64,000 bases of DNA from Rotaria sordida (GCA_905250125.1 CAJNOL010000467.1:1-64000), one strand, 5' to 3'. Positions 40,416 to 53,127 are shown, counted from the stretch's first letter. Numbers and translations: made by a program. The notes: a model not told the origin generated them from the sequence alone.

Positions 40416-43170
40416 AAGTTTTAATCAGTCTTTTATGTAGAAAAAACAAATATATTGTTTTTTGCTGGAATTTTCTTCTGCCTGTTGTATTAAATATATT
40501 TATTTCTGCTATTAATAAAAATTTATGAATAATAACGAATATTTCAATTAGAATGATTGCATTCATCTGTTATAATATCTATGCATATAACAATTTCATT
40601 TTATATTAACCATACATTCATGTTCAATCACACTTAACTAAATTGTTTAAATAAGAATATAGATCATATTAGAGCTTTTTTTAATGAAAATTTTCAGTAA
40701 ATTTTATTACACATAGAAATTCGTCAACATAAGTTAGATTTTGATAATATAAGTAATTTATTGAATATTATAAAATGACAAATCTCATATTGATATTAAT
40801 TTTGAGATCTGCATAGTAAAATCATTCTAAACTATGCAATTTGCACAACTATTACTCTACAAGCTTGATATTTTGTCTCTCAGTAGATAACTTTTATTCT
40901 TTGATTTTTGTACCAAACACATATTGTCTAAGGTTTGTTAAAAAATGTTGAAAAGAAAACGCAGGATAAAAAACCGAATAAGATAATGCTAAATAGGAGA
41001 GTATCGAATACGCAAGATGTCAAAATAAATGTTTGTTTTGATGTCTCGATAACACATCAGTATGTTTTTTAAATCGATATCACTCTGTATTCACCTGAGC
41101 TCGAATACAAACCTACCTCTTTTTGATGATATTTCTAATGACAAAGTGCATGACAACTTTGCTTTTTGAAAATATACTCTGGCATCTAATATAAAAGTTG
41201 AAATAACGTGAACTTAGAAATGAAATAGTGTAAAGTGTCTTCGATTTGAAAAACAAAATTATTTGTATTGGATTACGATAATCTTTACTGTTTTGTTTTG
41301 TTTATACTTGTTCAAGACAACCAGAACAAGACGTATATATGAGTTATCTGAGAAGTCAGTATACGGTTCTAATGTCAAGTGATTCAAGATTTCACCTGCA
41401 TGTGGCATCTTTTGAATTCACAACATTCTTCTTGTAACGACGTGATTAGACGGAGTTTGATGAGGCTCAACCCACAACATTTTTCTGGTTACGTGACTAC
41501 TTTCTTGCGATATAACCTTCCGACATTTTCCTATTACACATTCTTTATGTCGGCTTTTCAGTATTCAACGTTGTGCAATTAGAAATTTTCTTGTTTGTGT
41601 ATTATTCCTTTCTGGGTTTTCCACATTTTCCACGTTCTTGAAGAAAATTCTAAAGAGTTCTAGATGATCTAGAAAACTCTAGATAAGCTTAGAGCATTCT
41701 ATATAATTCTAGAAAATCAATAAAAACTTCTTTCGAAACTCAACGATGACTCTTCACGTTTAATTTTTTACCCTTGATCAGATAATAGAGATATACACGG
41801 CTCAATATTTTATATATAGATTTCAATTCTCAAAAAATTCTTCAAACTACTACAATTTGAGAAAATACTTAAGAATTTGAAGAAATATTGTCAAAATTAA
41901 CTGTTTTCTGCTACCTCAGTATTTGAAAAGTGGTTAGCAAATCAGGAATCTGTCATAATACCCATTTTAAATATGAAGCTGTCCAATGCGTAAGTTTAAA
42001 GATGACAGAATATGAGAGATGATGTAAAAAGAATTTATTCGAATTATTTTTTTATAAAAAAAAGAGATTTATCACATGTATAAAAAAAAGTTACACTCAG
42101 TTTTTATGTCGTATATTTCATTTTATAAGGTGCAAATAATGCAAAGTTAAAACAAAATTGTTTTGTTTCGATATAAACGGTTAGATACAACTTGATTACC
42201 TCAGTAAGAAAATATGTATTTTAATTTCTTTATTGAAAGACTTTCAATAAAAAAAGTTCGAGTTTTTCGATAATCTTGAACGATTCATTTTCTCTAAAAC
42301 AACGTTTTTGGTGCCAAAACAACAACACAAATTTTAACTTTTTTCCAATCAACAAAAAATTTTCATTCCATTGAAATTGTGCAATCTATATATTCAGATT
42401 CGGGTGTGACTGTGGATGTATGCATGGGTCTTCTCTACAACTACATCCACACTCTACTCATCATATCACTATAGTATATCTCTTCTTTATTTTGTTTTAT
42501 AAAATATTGACAAGCATATCAATGATAAGAGAAAGAAGAATCAATGAAGAACAGTAAGATATAACTTGTTAGCTACTTTCTTTTTAATGCTATTTATTTC
42601 ATATTGACAAGTGTGCTATTAAGAGGTTACTGTAGAACGCGGGCATAGTGATGAAATACTACTAGAAGTCAAATTCTTATTTTTGCTGATCTGCTCGTTG
42701 TCATACATTTCTTCTTTAAAAGCCAGAAATCAACAAGTAGAGATTTAGTGGAAACTTGTATTAATTTGAGATTTGCTATTACCTTCCCAGAAATTTTCTT
42801 ATACAATATTGAAATACTTTTTTTCCGCATAAATAATACTTATTAGAATATAGTTTGGTATTTATGTTTTCTAGTATTTCGTCTCAAAAACTCTGTAAAA
42901 CAGTTTAGAAAATGACTTGCATATTGAAAATGAAGATGATACTGAGAACGAAAAGAAACTTTCAAATATGAGTTGCCACTGGCTGCACAAAAAGATCGCT
43001 TCTTGTTCGTATTAAAAACGTAAGAATTCTCAAAAATGATCTACTAGAGAAAATAGGACAAATGTTTTTCATTCGATGAAAACCACATAACATTTTTTAT
43101 CAACACACTTTCATTTGCTTTATTTTAAAACATGTTCTACAATAAATAAGAAATTAAATTTTTTTCGAAA
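40416..43170. other. Intergenic region, no gene seen
   Basis: About 2.7 kb with no plausible coding exon. One patch (about 41630-41735) repeats TCTAGA and TTCTAGAA words several times. The rest is unstructured AT-rich DNA. Confidence 0.5.
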
Positions 43171-44199
43171 TCATCCGGTAAAAGCTTGTGGACATTGTTG
43201 TTTGTAAAGAGCTTCTTCTTGTGGAGAGATTTCAACGGCAGTTGTGGAATGACAGACTGTTGTACTATTTTTAATATTTTTAATTTGTAAAGTCATTGTA
43301 AAAGCATTTTGAGTTGCGTATGTTTGATCACCGAAATAATAACCAGGAATGTAGGCCATACATCGCATACCACATTTTAAATAGAGTGATATGGCACTCT
43401 TATTTTCTGTGTTCGCATGCAATGAGATTCGAGAATTCTTTGCTTGAATAGCATCTTTGATAAGTTCATTTAATAATTTTGTTCCAAGACCATTTTGACG
43501 ATGTTCTTTCAAAACACTGATATAACAGATATATTTTGAGTTGTCATATGCTTCTAGACGAGCTAAAAGAAGAGCATTGATGTTTTTCATAGAAAGAGTA
43601 GTATTTCGAATGAAAAAAGCTAGCATTGTTGTACTACACCATTGAACAGTGTTAGGATAATATCGATTGGGTGTTTCAAATGATTCTTGCAAGTATTCTT
43701 CAAGCCATTTGTTGACTGTGAATGTTTGAGCTTGTGTGGAACCATATTTATGTATTAATTTATAAAGACGATAATCATCATAATCAGTTAAATGGATGAA
43801 TTCGATATTTGTCAATCGTTCTGTAAATTGAGATTGTCTTATCATCGACCTATTCATAAGAAATACGTTAGCTCTCAACAAAATATGCTAGAAAAATATT
43901 GAAAATTGTTCAGCAGTAGCCGCATATTCTTTAGAAAACTGTAGATAAACTATTAAATGATGAGAATATGTGCGAATTTCTAGTATTTCTTAATCTGACA
44001 TATCTCTTTTGAGATAAAGTATATTCTTGTATTATATGTCAAAAATCTGATTTAAAAAAGAATGAATAGTTAACAGGCTTATCAATTATATTTACCTTTC
44101 TTTAGCATTTCCTGATAAAGTACGGTACTGTTGTTCAATTGTAGCGAGAGCCCTAACTGTCCATAATGTCTGGAAAAGAATGAACAACTTAGTCAGCAT
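43171..44199 (-). CDS. GNAT-family acetyltransferase, possibly with signal peptide
   Basis: Exon 2 (43849-43171) encodes a GNAT fold. The acetyl-CoA loop is RQNGLGTKLL (about 152-161, the Q/R-x-x-G-x-G motif), followed by AISLYLKCGMRCM, the usual strand-helix near the C-terminus. A phase-2 upstream exon, 44199-44096, would add a hydrophobic start (MLTKLFILFQTLW, then ALATIEQQYR) and give 260 residues. If that exon is not used, translation can start at 43857 (MNRSMIRQ) in the same frame. The acceptor substrate is unknown. If the signal-peptide form is right, this would be a secretory-pathway or secreted acetyltransferase, which is unusual. The catalytic part is confident; the first exon is about even odds. 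Confidence 0.75.
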
Positions 44200-45149
44200 C
44201 TGAAATTTCCTTGATGTTGTACTTTTTTATTTTGCTTTAGCAACATACAGTCACAAACAGCAAGCTAGATTAAATCAAAGACCTTTTAGAGAGGATTTAT
44301 TCTTAATAATGTTATCATCGTAAGTTTATAAATGTCAATAATGATAATATAAAAGATAGTGTTATTGTTAGGAAGCTTCGTATATTTACAGAAGGTGAAA
44401 ATACAAGCGCTTAGATTGAAAAAAATATTCTGTCGTCACATGAGATACACCATGTTAAATGGAACATCAATAAATACGAACAAAAAAAATAATCATTTTT
44501 TGTGGTAGTGTATGAAATCAATTCAAAGAAGAAATATCATATTTCAGTATTCTAAAGTATTCGAAATAAATTAACGTATTGTAAAGTTCTTAAAACTGAT
44601 TGACATACATAAACGTATATTTAAATAGAGAGAAGTATAAAGAATATAGCATCATATTTATGAAGTCGCTCATTTTCTATATATTGTGGTAATATACTTT
44701 TCGAATAAAAAACAAAGGTTTAGGAGTAGTGTATTCGAATGGCTACATTTCCTCAGTATCACAAATACTTTTAATGACTTTCTTTTTTTCTAAATAAGCA
44801 CACATTTCATTTTAAATAACCTTGCCTTATCATTGCTATTGTTCTTACAAAATAGATTCGATAAATATTATCGAAATAAACAAATGAAAGAAAAGTCAGT
44901 GATGTGTCTCAGTTAGACTACATTTGTTGATAGCATTGTATCCATAATTATATATCAGGATTCCTTTTTTCTTTTGTTGAAAATTAAGCAGTGATAGATT
45001 GAGTTCTTTTTTTCTTCTACTGTCGTTGTTTGTTCTGTTTTTTTCTCTTAATGCTGCCATAAATCTGTCGCATATTATATACAATTTTGTCTACTGAAAA
45101 AAAAGAGTACTCGTTTGCTTTTGGTTTTTTTTCTTTTGCACATATTGAC
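44200..45149. other. Intergenic spacer
   Basis: AT-rich, with no coding exon recognised. It separates the GNAT gene from the divergent pseudogene. Confidence 0.45.
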
Positions 45150-45998
45150 ATGTTTCAAACAAAACTAGTTAGAAGACTTCATTGCATCAAATTAAATCAA
45201 TCCTCATCTTATTCAACCTGTGGTAGTTGTTATTTGTACTGAACATCGACAAACGAAAATGAAACTGAAATCAATCAAGATACTATTCATACTGTCTTAG
45301 AAAGTGTTTGCAAGACACATAAACATCTACTATAATTACTTCAAGAACAGATTGAAAATGACGAAAAATCTAGAAATAAACATCTGACAATGATAGCACA
45401 AGAAATAAGATTAGTCATGAAATTCGAAAATATCATTGATGAGCATACTCAATGACTTGAACAATTAAAATGGAGTGCAAATAAATATTTGAATCATGCA
45501 TCAAAATTATCATTTCTAGCAATCAGCGATTTACAATTTAGAAACCAATCACTTAGTGATTAGGTCGTTCTTCCTAATGATAATCGAACAATATGCAGCA
45601 AAACATGTCTTCAAAATTGGGTCTTTAAACTAATCACAGATATAGTTTCGTCAATAAGGTCTGATTATGATAGTACAATTAGCATGCAACTTGTCACAGA
45701 AATAAATTGATGTTTTATGCTATGTCCAAATAAATGTTATCAATCAATTCAATTTAATCTGCAGCTATTTAATTTCATCGTCAATGATACTCTTTTTATT
45801 GGTTTTATTAATCAATCGAATAGTAAAGACTGGCCTGAAAATTCTTTTATCAGACGATACTTCATTTTTCAACATTTCCAACGCTTCCCTTCAACATTTC
45901 CAATTTGTTTCTCGTCTATACGCGTAGCCTGTCAGAGTATATGTGCAAAGAAGATCTACGCACACAGCGACACCCTTGTCCTAGTATTTACAACTTAA
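45150..45998 (+). pseudogene. Degraded protein gene with five in-frame stops and no frameshift
   Basis: From the ATG at 45150 a single frame runs 283 codons to the TAA at 45996. It is broken only by TGA (45240), TAA (45333), TGA (45453), TAG (45561) and TGA (45708). Between stops the translation looks like a real protein: HTVLESVCKTHKHLL, LLQEQIENDEKSRNKHLTMI, WSANKYLNHASKLSFLAI, CLQNWVFKLITDIVSSI. The first part has a Cys pair (STCGSCY) and then a helical, probably coiled-coil region. All three stop codons occur, so a code change is not the explanation; CAA and CGA codons mutated by C-to-T would explain most of them. I do not recognise the family. It lies between the GNAT gene and the first carbonic anhydrase. 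Confidence 0.65.
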
Positions 45999-46173
45999 CA
46001 GATTGTATCCCATGCTTATTCATAACAGTCCAAACATTTCAGTTTCAATTAGTTCTTTAATAATAGTAAGTCAATACTTTAATTCTCTAAAAAATCCGAT
46101 AAGAACACTAATTTTAAATGTTTCATTGTCATAATGGAAAAAGAATAAAATTAAAAAAAAATCGTCTCTTCGA

Positions 46174-47685
46174 TTATTTGATTTCTTTAAGTGAACCTGT
46201 TTTGGTATCATATACGAATCCTCGAACAATAATGTCTTGTTTAAGCAATGGATTTTTTTTATATTCAGCAAGATCATCACGAACTGATTGTTCTAAATCA
46301 GTAATTGGCATAAAATCAGGGTCATCTTCATCATACGATAGTTGTGATGGGTTCAATTGTTCTGTTCTTGTTCCTGTTCTTACCTATAAAATTCAAGAAT
46401 ATAGAAACTAAAGAATATATCGATGTAAAGAAATTTGAAGAAGAAAAGGTTTATAAAGGATAGATAATCATACTCTGAGTGAAGCCAAAATTTGTTTGTT
46501 GTTTGAAAAATAGGTAAAACCACAATCAGTATGATGAATAATCATAACTTCTTTAGTGTGTGACAATGCTTGACTACAAACAAGTGAACGAACCGCATCA
46601 CGAAGACGGCCACCACCTTAAATAAAATTTTAAAAAAACCAATAGTAAACATGAATAAGACTTGACGTTTTGGTTCTGTTTCCAATCTAAAGAAAATTTA
46701 TTGACACAGAGCTCGGAACAAGTCTCTATCATTGTCTATAAGTTCCAAACGTTCTACTACCAGAGCTAGACAAGTCAAGTCTGATTTGATCTGACTTGCC
46801 AAGTTCTGTGTGTTATGATACTGCAAAATCATTCACATTTTAATATCTTTTTCCTCAGATGCTCATTTAAACATGACGAAATCGGATCTGCCTATGTCTA
46901 ACCAATACATCTGCTGAGATTTAGAAGAGAACTTATCTAGATCTCCCCTTCTGGTTTCAATAATCCGTTTGTTTACACATACTACATAGGGTTCTGGTAA
47001 AACTCATATTAGTATTTGAGTTCTTATTGAGATTGGAGAGAACTATCGAATTTTAAATATGCCTGTTTTCCATAGACTTCTATAGTTCTCCTAGCTCTTA
47101 GAAAAAATTTAGTTTTGAATCTAAACATCTCTAAGATAGGAACGTTTGTTGATACTAAGTCTAAGAACTCTGAAACTCTTTATATTTACACTACTCTATG
47201 CATAGTCTTTCAGTAAAGGTAGCTTTATAGCAAAACTTGACAGCAACGGTTTTTCTAAAAAACTAGAACCCTGTGAGGGTATCTTAATAATAGATATACT
47301 AAAAATTCCATAACTTCCTCAAATTTGAATAAGAATTCAAATTTTTAAAAGAATTTCCACTGGAATATTATTTAGTATCCATGCACAAAAGAAAAACTGA
47401 TTGAAGTTGGAAAGCAACGTCTAACAAGATGTCTTCGTATGTTTATTCACCATTTTGAATAATATGCACTTCACCAGGTTTCAATCTAAGAATACGAAAT
47501 AGATCGATACGTGCATCCATGCAACATATAATAGCTAGATGTTTCGATGGTGAATCTCGAGCGTCATAGATTTTTTCATCATAAGTTCGAGCATATGCAG
47601 CATTTTGAGTACAGCATTGATCAATAAATGGTTGGAGAGGAAATACACCACTGGAGTTAAGTGCAGCTGCAAGAATACTATTCAT
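46174..47685 (-). CDS. Beta-class carbonic anhydrase, copy 1
   Basis: Three exons, 47685-47451, 46616-46474 and 46383-46174, give 195 residues. The zinc and catalytic motif CCMDAR places Cys55, Asp57 and Arg59. HHTDCG gives the other ligands His107 and Cys110. PSKHLAIICCMDARIDLFRI and the ending VRGFVYDTKTGSLKEI resemble the short bacterial COG0288 type (for example mycobacterial Rv1284) rather than the usual animal beta-CA. It should interconvert CO2 and bicarbonate; no targeting signal is evident. Exon borders are identical in phase and position to copy 2 at 53128-53843. Intron 1 is 834 bp here but only 53 bp in copy 2, so it has gained sequence. At residue 79 the family NAGG motif reads NGGG. 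Confidence 0.9.
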
Positions 47686-48362
47686 CTAAATTTATATATA
47701 GTGAAATGAATTCCAATCGGTATAGAAAATGAAAAGCAACAGACTCAATGACAAATATAGAACTGTGTAGCAAGATGTCTCAAATTTATTGAGAGAAAAA
47801 ACAACGTAACTGCAATGTCAAATAAGTGCAAAATAATGCGCATACACGAGTGATGCAGACAGAACGCACATGAAATAGATTGAAAGAGGAACAAAAAATG
47901 TTTCTTGCCCTTTCAGTAAAATTCGTACGAAACGGATGAATTTTGTTTTTAAATGCATTTCAATGTTTTTCGAATAAATCTTAGCTGTATGCGTCTATTA
48001 TACTCAAATTTTCGTTATTGGATGAAATAATTTGGGAAGAATATATCTACGAGGACAATATTCCTTGAGCTCAAAAAAAAACATGTTTTTCATAACTGAT
48101 TCTAAACAAAGATCTATATTATACTCTATTTTCATAGCAACAGAAGCTGGAATTATAGTGTTAAAATCATGGAAAATTTTGTTGCTTTACATATTAAGGA
48201 ATGTTAAACCTATAATTGTACTTTGAATGGTCCATTTAACCTTATACATCCGAACTGACTCAGTTACATTGATTTCTTTTCTCTAGTCAAGAAACAGAAG
48301 TGTCCTCATTGATCTATATTTCAGTAGTTATAATAAACGTGTGTACTCAATGACAGTACATA
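47686..48362. other. Spacer upstream of carbonic anhydrase copy 1
   Basis: No gene seen. The region ends at the TA dinucleotide flanking the inverted-repeat element that follows. Confidence 0.45.
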
Positions 48363-49335
48363 CAGTCCGCGCCCATTGAAAGTATACCCTTCGAGTTTTT
48401 TATTTTTTTTTAATATACGTTTTTTATGTATTAACCTACTATATATAGGAAGAAAGCCCGGAATGCGCTGCATCTTTTGGTATATTTACATTAACCACCA
48501 AATGCAGTTTGAAGTATAAAAAGTGTATTAGAAAAAGAAAGTGACATTTTTTCTTTTACCAAATTTCGAGTATCCGTATTGATATAATATTTTTTATTTC
48601 GCATATATCTCGACTTAGGTAAATGATAAAACGTTGAATTTTTTTCCAAAAGATGTGCTGTGAAAAGTTCTACCAAAGCTGCATGATCAAATTCTTTTTT
48701 ATCTGCTCTACTGGTTTTTCTGATGCTCACAATGAAACAACTTACATAGCAGTATCACTTCCCATCATGTAGAAAACGTTTCGAGGACTTCTCTGATTCA
48801 CTACAGGACTTGGTCTATAACAAGTTTTGTAGAGCTTTCGACGGCATACCTTTTTGAAAAAAAATTCCATATTCCGTCATTTTCTCAAGTCGAGATATAT
48901 GGCGATCAAAAAAGTCTTCCAACAGTTCCAGTATGATGGGAAGTAACACTGGCATGTAATTTGTTCATTTTGAGTATCAGAAAAATCACTAGAACAGGTA
49001 AAAAAAAGAGAATTCGATTACACAGCTTTTGTAGAGCTTTTCACGGCGTATCTTTTGGAAAAAAAATTCAACGTTTTATTATTTACCTAAGTCGAGATAT
49101 ATGCGAAATAAAAAATGTTACAACATTATGAACACTGTGACAAAAAAGAAAAATTGACTTTTTCTTCTAATACACCTTTCATACTTTAAACTGCATTTGA
49201 TGGTCAATGTAAATATACCAAAAGATACAGCGCATTTCGGGCTTTCTTCCTATATATAATAGGTTAATACATAAAAAACGTATATTAATAAAAAACAAAA
49301 AATTCGAAGGGTATACTTTCAATGGGCGTAGACTG
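48363..49335. mobile_element. 973-bp non-autonomous Tc1/mariner-like inverted-repeat element
   Basis: The left end starts CAGTCCGCGCCCATTGAAAG and the right end, reverse-complemented, starts CAGTCTACGCCCATTGAAAG. TA flanks both ends (48361-48362 and 49336-49337). The inverted arms run several hundred bases inward, with matching blocks such as GGAAGAAAGCCCG, GCAGTTTGAAGTAT and CTAAGTCGAGATATATG, and the middle carries partly repeated subunits (TTTTGTAGAGCTTT). CAGT ends with TA target duplication are typical of the Tc1/mariner superfamily. I see no transposase frame; an open frame at 48491-48730 lies wholly within the left arm. Confidence 0.85.
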
Positions 49336-49337
49336 TA

Positions 49338-52300
49338 CGTCTTGCAATACAAATCAAAATTCAGTTCAGACTAAATTATCTTGATTTGTTCTAGTTCAGT
49401 TTGACATTCTTCTAGTCGAGAGAAAAATTATTTTAAAGTGAATCATGACAAATAAGGATAATTTTATCTGAATTATACTTTAACCTGTTCTGCAATGTAT
49501 ACAAACAGACTGAAGAAAAACAAATGATTTTTTGTTTTGGTCATTAAATTTCAAATGAAACATCATATAATCTCAAATTCATAATCAATTTGTTCGATTT
49601 TTCTTTATTATACTAAATCACGAGAAATGCTTTTGACAATAGGTCATTGCGTACGAAATAGTGACATATCACAACACGAGGCAACATACATATTTATATG
49701 ATAAGAGCATATGATTACAATATGAAAAGCGTGCATAAACTTCTGTTTTGTTTATACATACAAAAAATGAATTCAAATAAATTTGTTAAAAACTTTCAAT
49801 AATGATCACAAATAAGTCAAGTTAGAAAATATTAGTGACATGTGAATAAAAATGGATTTTTCATACATTCAGGAGAATTTATAACAATAGAGTGAAAAAA
49901 GACAGACGAGGTGAAAAGTACGACGTCACGTTGTGCTAAATCTACAATAACGAGTCACACTGTAAATTGGCTGTAATGCTGAAAAATAAAATCGAGAAAA
50001 AAAAATTTGTTTTTTACATTATAGAGAAATCCAGAAAATAACTAAACATCTATTCAAAGACAACGAATATTAAGTAAATTCTTCTTATTGAGAGTGATGC
50101 CTTATACGAGAACAACTAGTAATCGCTTTGAAAATTTTTCATAATCCATATAAGTTTTGTTTATTTTTTAAGTTTCTATCAGCTGCACTTTTCGCGATTC
50201 GACAATGAATCTAATTTTTGTTTTTTTGTAACATTTCAATAAATTCAATATATTGATATCAGCATTCAATTACTATTTACCAGCGAGATCATCTACGAAT
50301 CCATTTCATAGGGCAAATATTAATTTTTTACATACCACTCTCATTCTCACGCGATGTTGTGTGTGATTAAATCACATGCGTGGATATTAAGATTTGTGAA
50401 AAGTGAATTAGGAATTATTCTTCTGTCAAACACATGACCAATTTTACACTGTGACAAATTCTTGTAGCATCTATTTATTGCTGCGATCAATGGACGTCGC
50501 TCAATTGTTGTTTTCTCGTTAGGATGATAGAAAAGAATTTGAACTTGAGAAAAATGAAATAAATTTTATGTGAAAAATGAAGTTTGTAACATAAAACAAT
50601 ATGAACTTTTTAAAAGCTTACAATCGAAAAATAAAGACAATAAATATGAAAATTAAAGACATGACTTCTTATGAATTAATAAACTAAAACTAAAAGAGTC
50701 TCTATAATAAATGCCATGTTCAACTCAATTCAATCTTACTAATGGAAATTGAAAGAAATAATTCACAAAAAGTTATATTAATTTTTAGTCTATCTAAGAA
50801 ACAAAAATAAAATTATTTATTTGTACCATTCATTTTGACATGTACAATCGTAAATAAGTATACAATACGAAAAAGAAAATATATAACACAATTGGATCAA
50901 TTTATAAGCTTTCGTGAATTTTAAATATTTAATATTCTCGATCAATAATTTTTCAAAGTATACATTTAATAATGATCAAAATTTAATAAATGTTGTATGG
51001 TTAGTTTTACACTAATACAGTAAATTTAGTGTAGAATAAATAGCATTCTCTTCAAACTTTCTGTTAATCTCAAAATCCTCTGAAGAATTTAAAGAAAAAC
51101 TTTATTTTACAATAACGAAACTCGTTCGATATATGTCTGCATTTATCAAATAACGATCATTATCGATAAGATTTTTTCACTAATAGACAGACATGATGAC
51201 AGACATCAAACGAGACTTTCATATACTAATGATAAGAAAATTTGATTTATCTTTTAGGTTGTCTTGGACAGACCAAAATGATAGGAATGTTTATTTTTTT
51301 CTTGTGGCAACGAAGTAATATGTAGAGCGAAAAAGAAAGACGATGAGATATACTTTGTTCGCTTCATCAAACATAGCATATATCTTTTGATATTTGTTAA
51401 CTCTTTCGAGGTGGGAAGCACATATATGCATTTTAGTTTTCATTAAATTAGTAACTGAATTCTACATGTATCTTATAGCGACGTATGTTGAAATTTTTCG
51501 CTAGGAGAGGAGAGGAGATTAGCTAATGAAGGAAAATTTCTACTACAGGACTAAAGTCGTTTTTCAGTGAGGGAGATTTCATTCATTTTAGCAGCTCATC
51601 CCTGTCCAGTCACTTGGCGGCTACGCCACTAGTCTCTCATAATATTTCGATGACAAAGACAACCCTACAAATCAGAGATTCATTATTTGAAATCTATACT
51701 AAAATTATCATTCATATTGTGCTGTCACGCGTCTTCTTTTTCTCCTGTAATTAGGCTCATTACTTCTATATTGCTTTCTTGGCTCTTCGATAAATGATGA
51801 CACCTACTATCAATATCTCGCTTAGGATCCTTGTTATCTTCATATGAATTCTATCTCTTCTAGTACATTCTGATTTTGTCCATCGTTTCTATCATGAATA
51901 TATAAATATATGTACATTGTTTTAAAGTTTCAAAAATTTATATTTCTTATCTTTAGTTATAACTGAATACAAAATAATTTTGTTCGAAGTTATGCTCTAT
52001 ATATTTTGTGAATAAACAACTGTCTGAAATACTTTTTTTTTTATTGATCACTTAATGATTTTAACTTCTTTTAAAAAATCTGACAAGAAAAACTTTAGTT
52101 TGTCATTCTTGAGCATTATTAACATTTTTTTTTACTAAAGTAAAATCATGGCTGTCAGAAATATGAATTCAAATCTTTAGAATTCATATGCATCCTACGA
52201 AAAATAATATGCATTTTTTTATCAGAGGGAAAAATTGTAAAAATATGTATAAGTAACCTAAAATACCATTTTCTTGTCTTAATATATCTTTTTTGTTGAA

Positions 52301-52482
52301 GTATGTGTAAATGACATATTTTTTCACATTCATGCTTGTTTTTTTTTTATTGATTCAACTACAAGTTATGCTTTCTCTCTTCTTATCTTCATCTCCCTAT
52401 GAATAAAACCACGTGTTATTTCATTAAAGCTTGTCGAACATTCATTATAAACAGCCAACGGCTACTATTAGAATTTTAGTAA
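49338..52482. other. Intergenic region, no gene seen
   Basis: About 3.1 kb of AT-rich DNA. A more GC-rich patch at about 51480-51660 (containing cacttggcggctacgccac) stands out in composition and could be a transposon fragment. A small inverted repeat (CACGCGATG ... CACATGCGTGG) lies near 50349-50383. Confidence 0.45.
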
Positions 52483-52818
52483 ATGAAACAAAAATTCACA
52501 TTTATGTCAACTATATCATCATCACGTTACATATCGGAAACAAAATTAGATATTATTGCTTTTGCAAATGGTAATCCAGCAAATAAAACAAAAGCAAAAT
52601 TAAGTAAAAACAATCGATATTTATTAGGTTCTGATATTGCTGATTTATTTACTAAACGACATAATTATGAATTACAACGTTGTTCACAATTCTATTCGTT
52701 GGCAAGTGTTTATAATGAAACATTAACAAAAGACAAGCATCGAATGAAAATAAAAGATATGAAAAAAATTTATTCGACTGGACGAAAATATATTTTACGA
52801 TTGTTTATATGTTCTTAA
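52483..52818 (+). CDS. Small protein of unknown function
   Basis: An open frame of 111 codons, or 104 if translation starts at the second ATG (52504, MSTISSSRYIS). It has coding-like composition: basic, with ETKLDIIAFANGNPANKTKA and LLGSDIADLFTKRHNYELQR. No signal peptide, membrane segment or known motif is visible. TAG at 52477-52479 just before the frame could be a splice acceptor, so an upstream exon is possible. It is the only candidate between the two carbonic anhydrases and is transcribed opposite to them. Confidence 0.5.
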   Translation: MKQKFTFMSTISSSRYISETKLDIIAFANGNPANKTKAKLSKNNRYLLGSDIADLFTKRHNYELQRCSQFYSLASVYNETLTKDKHRMKIKDMKKIYSTGRKYILRLFICS

Positions 52819-53127
52819 GAATAATGTTATCAAGATTTGATTAGATTATTAATAATTAAAATAAACAAATTATTATGCAGATATTTTAGTTTGGTTCATT
52901 AATAATCTCAAGATCAATTGAATAGAATTATATTTCTACAAACATTATTAATTTTGTATTAAGTTAAGAGTGATAGTCGAATTAATTTCGTATTTTTTTG
53001 TACAATTTCATAGAAAGAGATAAAACTTTAAATAAAGCTTGGTTTGTATGATAATAATAATAATAAAAAAAAAAGAGAAAAAAAAAAACTTGCGTATGAA
53101 TAGAATAAAATAAAATATTATCATCGT
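52819..53127. other. Spacer between small protein and carbonic anhydrase copy 2
   Basis: AT-rich convergent 3' region with an ATA/ATAA microsatellite and A-runs near 53050-53090. No gene. Confidence 0.5.

Noticed and set aside
44096..44173. Exon using the TTTTCCAG acceptor at 44173-44174 before the GNAT gene
   Set aside because: The same bases read through in frame from the ATG at 44199, so no additional acceptor or upstream exon is needed.
45150..45998. Stop-codon reassignment as an explanation for the broken frame
   Set aside because: TAA, TAG and TGA all occur in it, and every other gene in the window uses them as normal stops.
48491..48730. 79-codon minus-strand frame
   Set aside because: It lies entirely inside the left inverted arm of the 973-bp element and is not a transposase.
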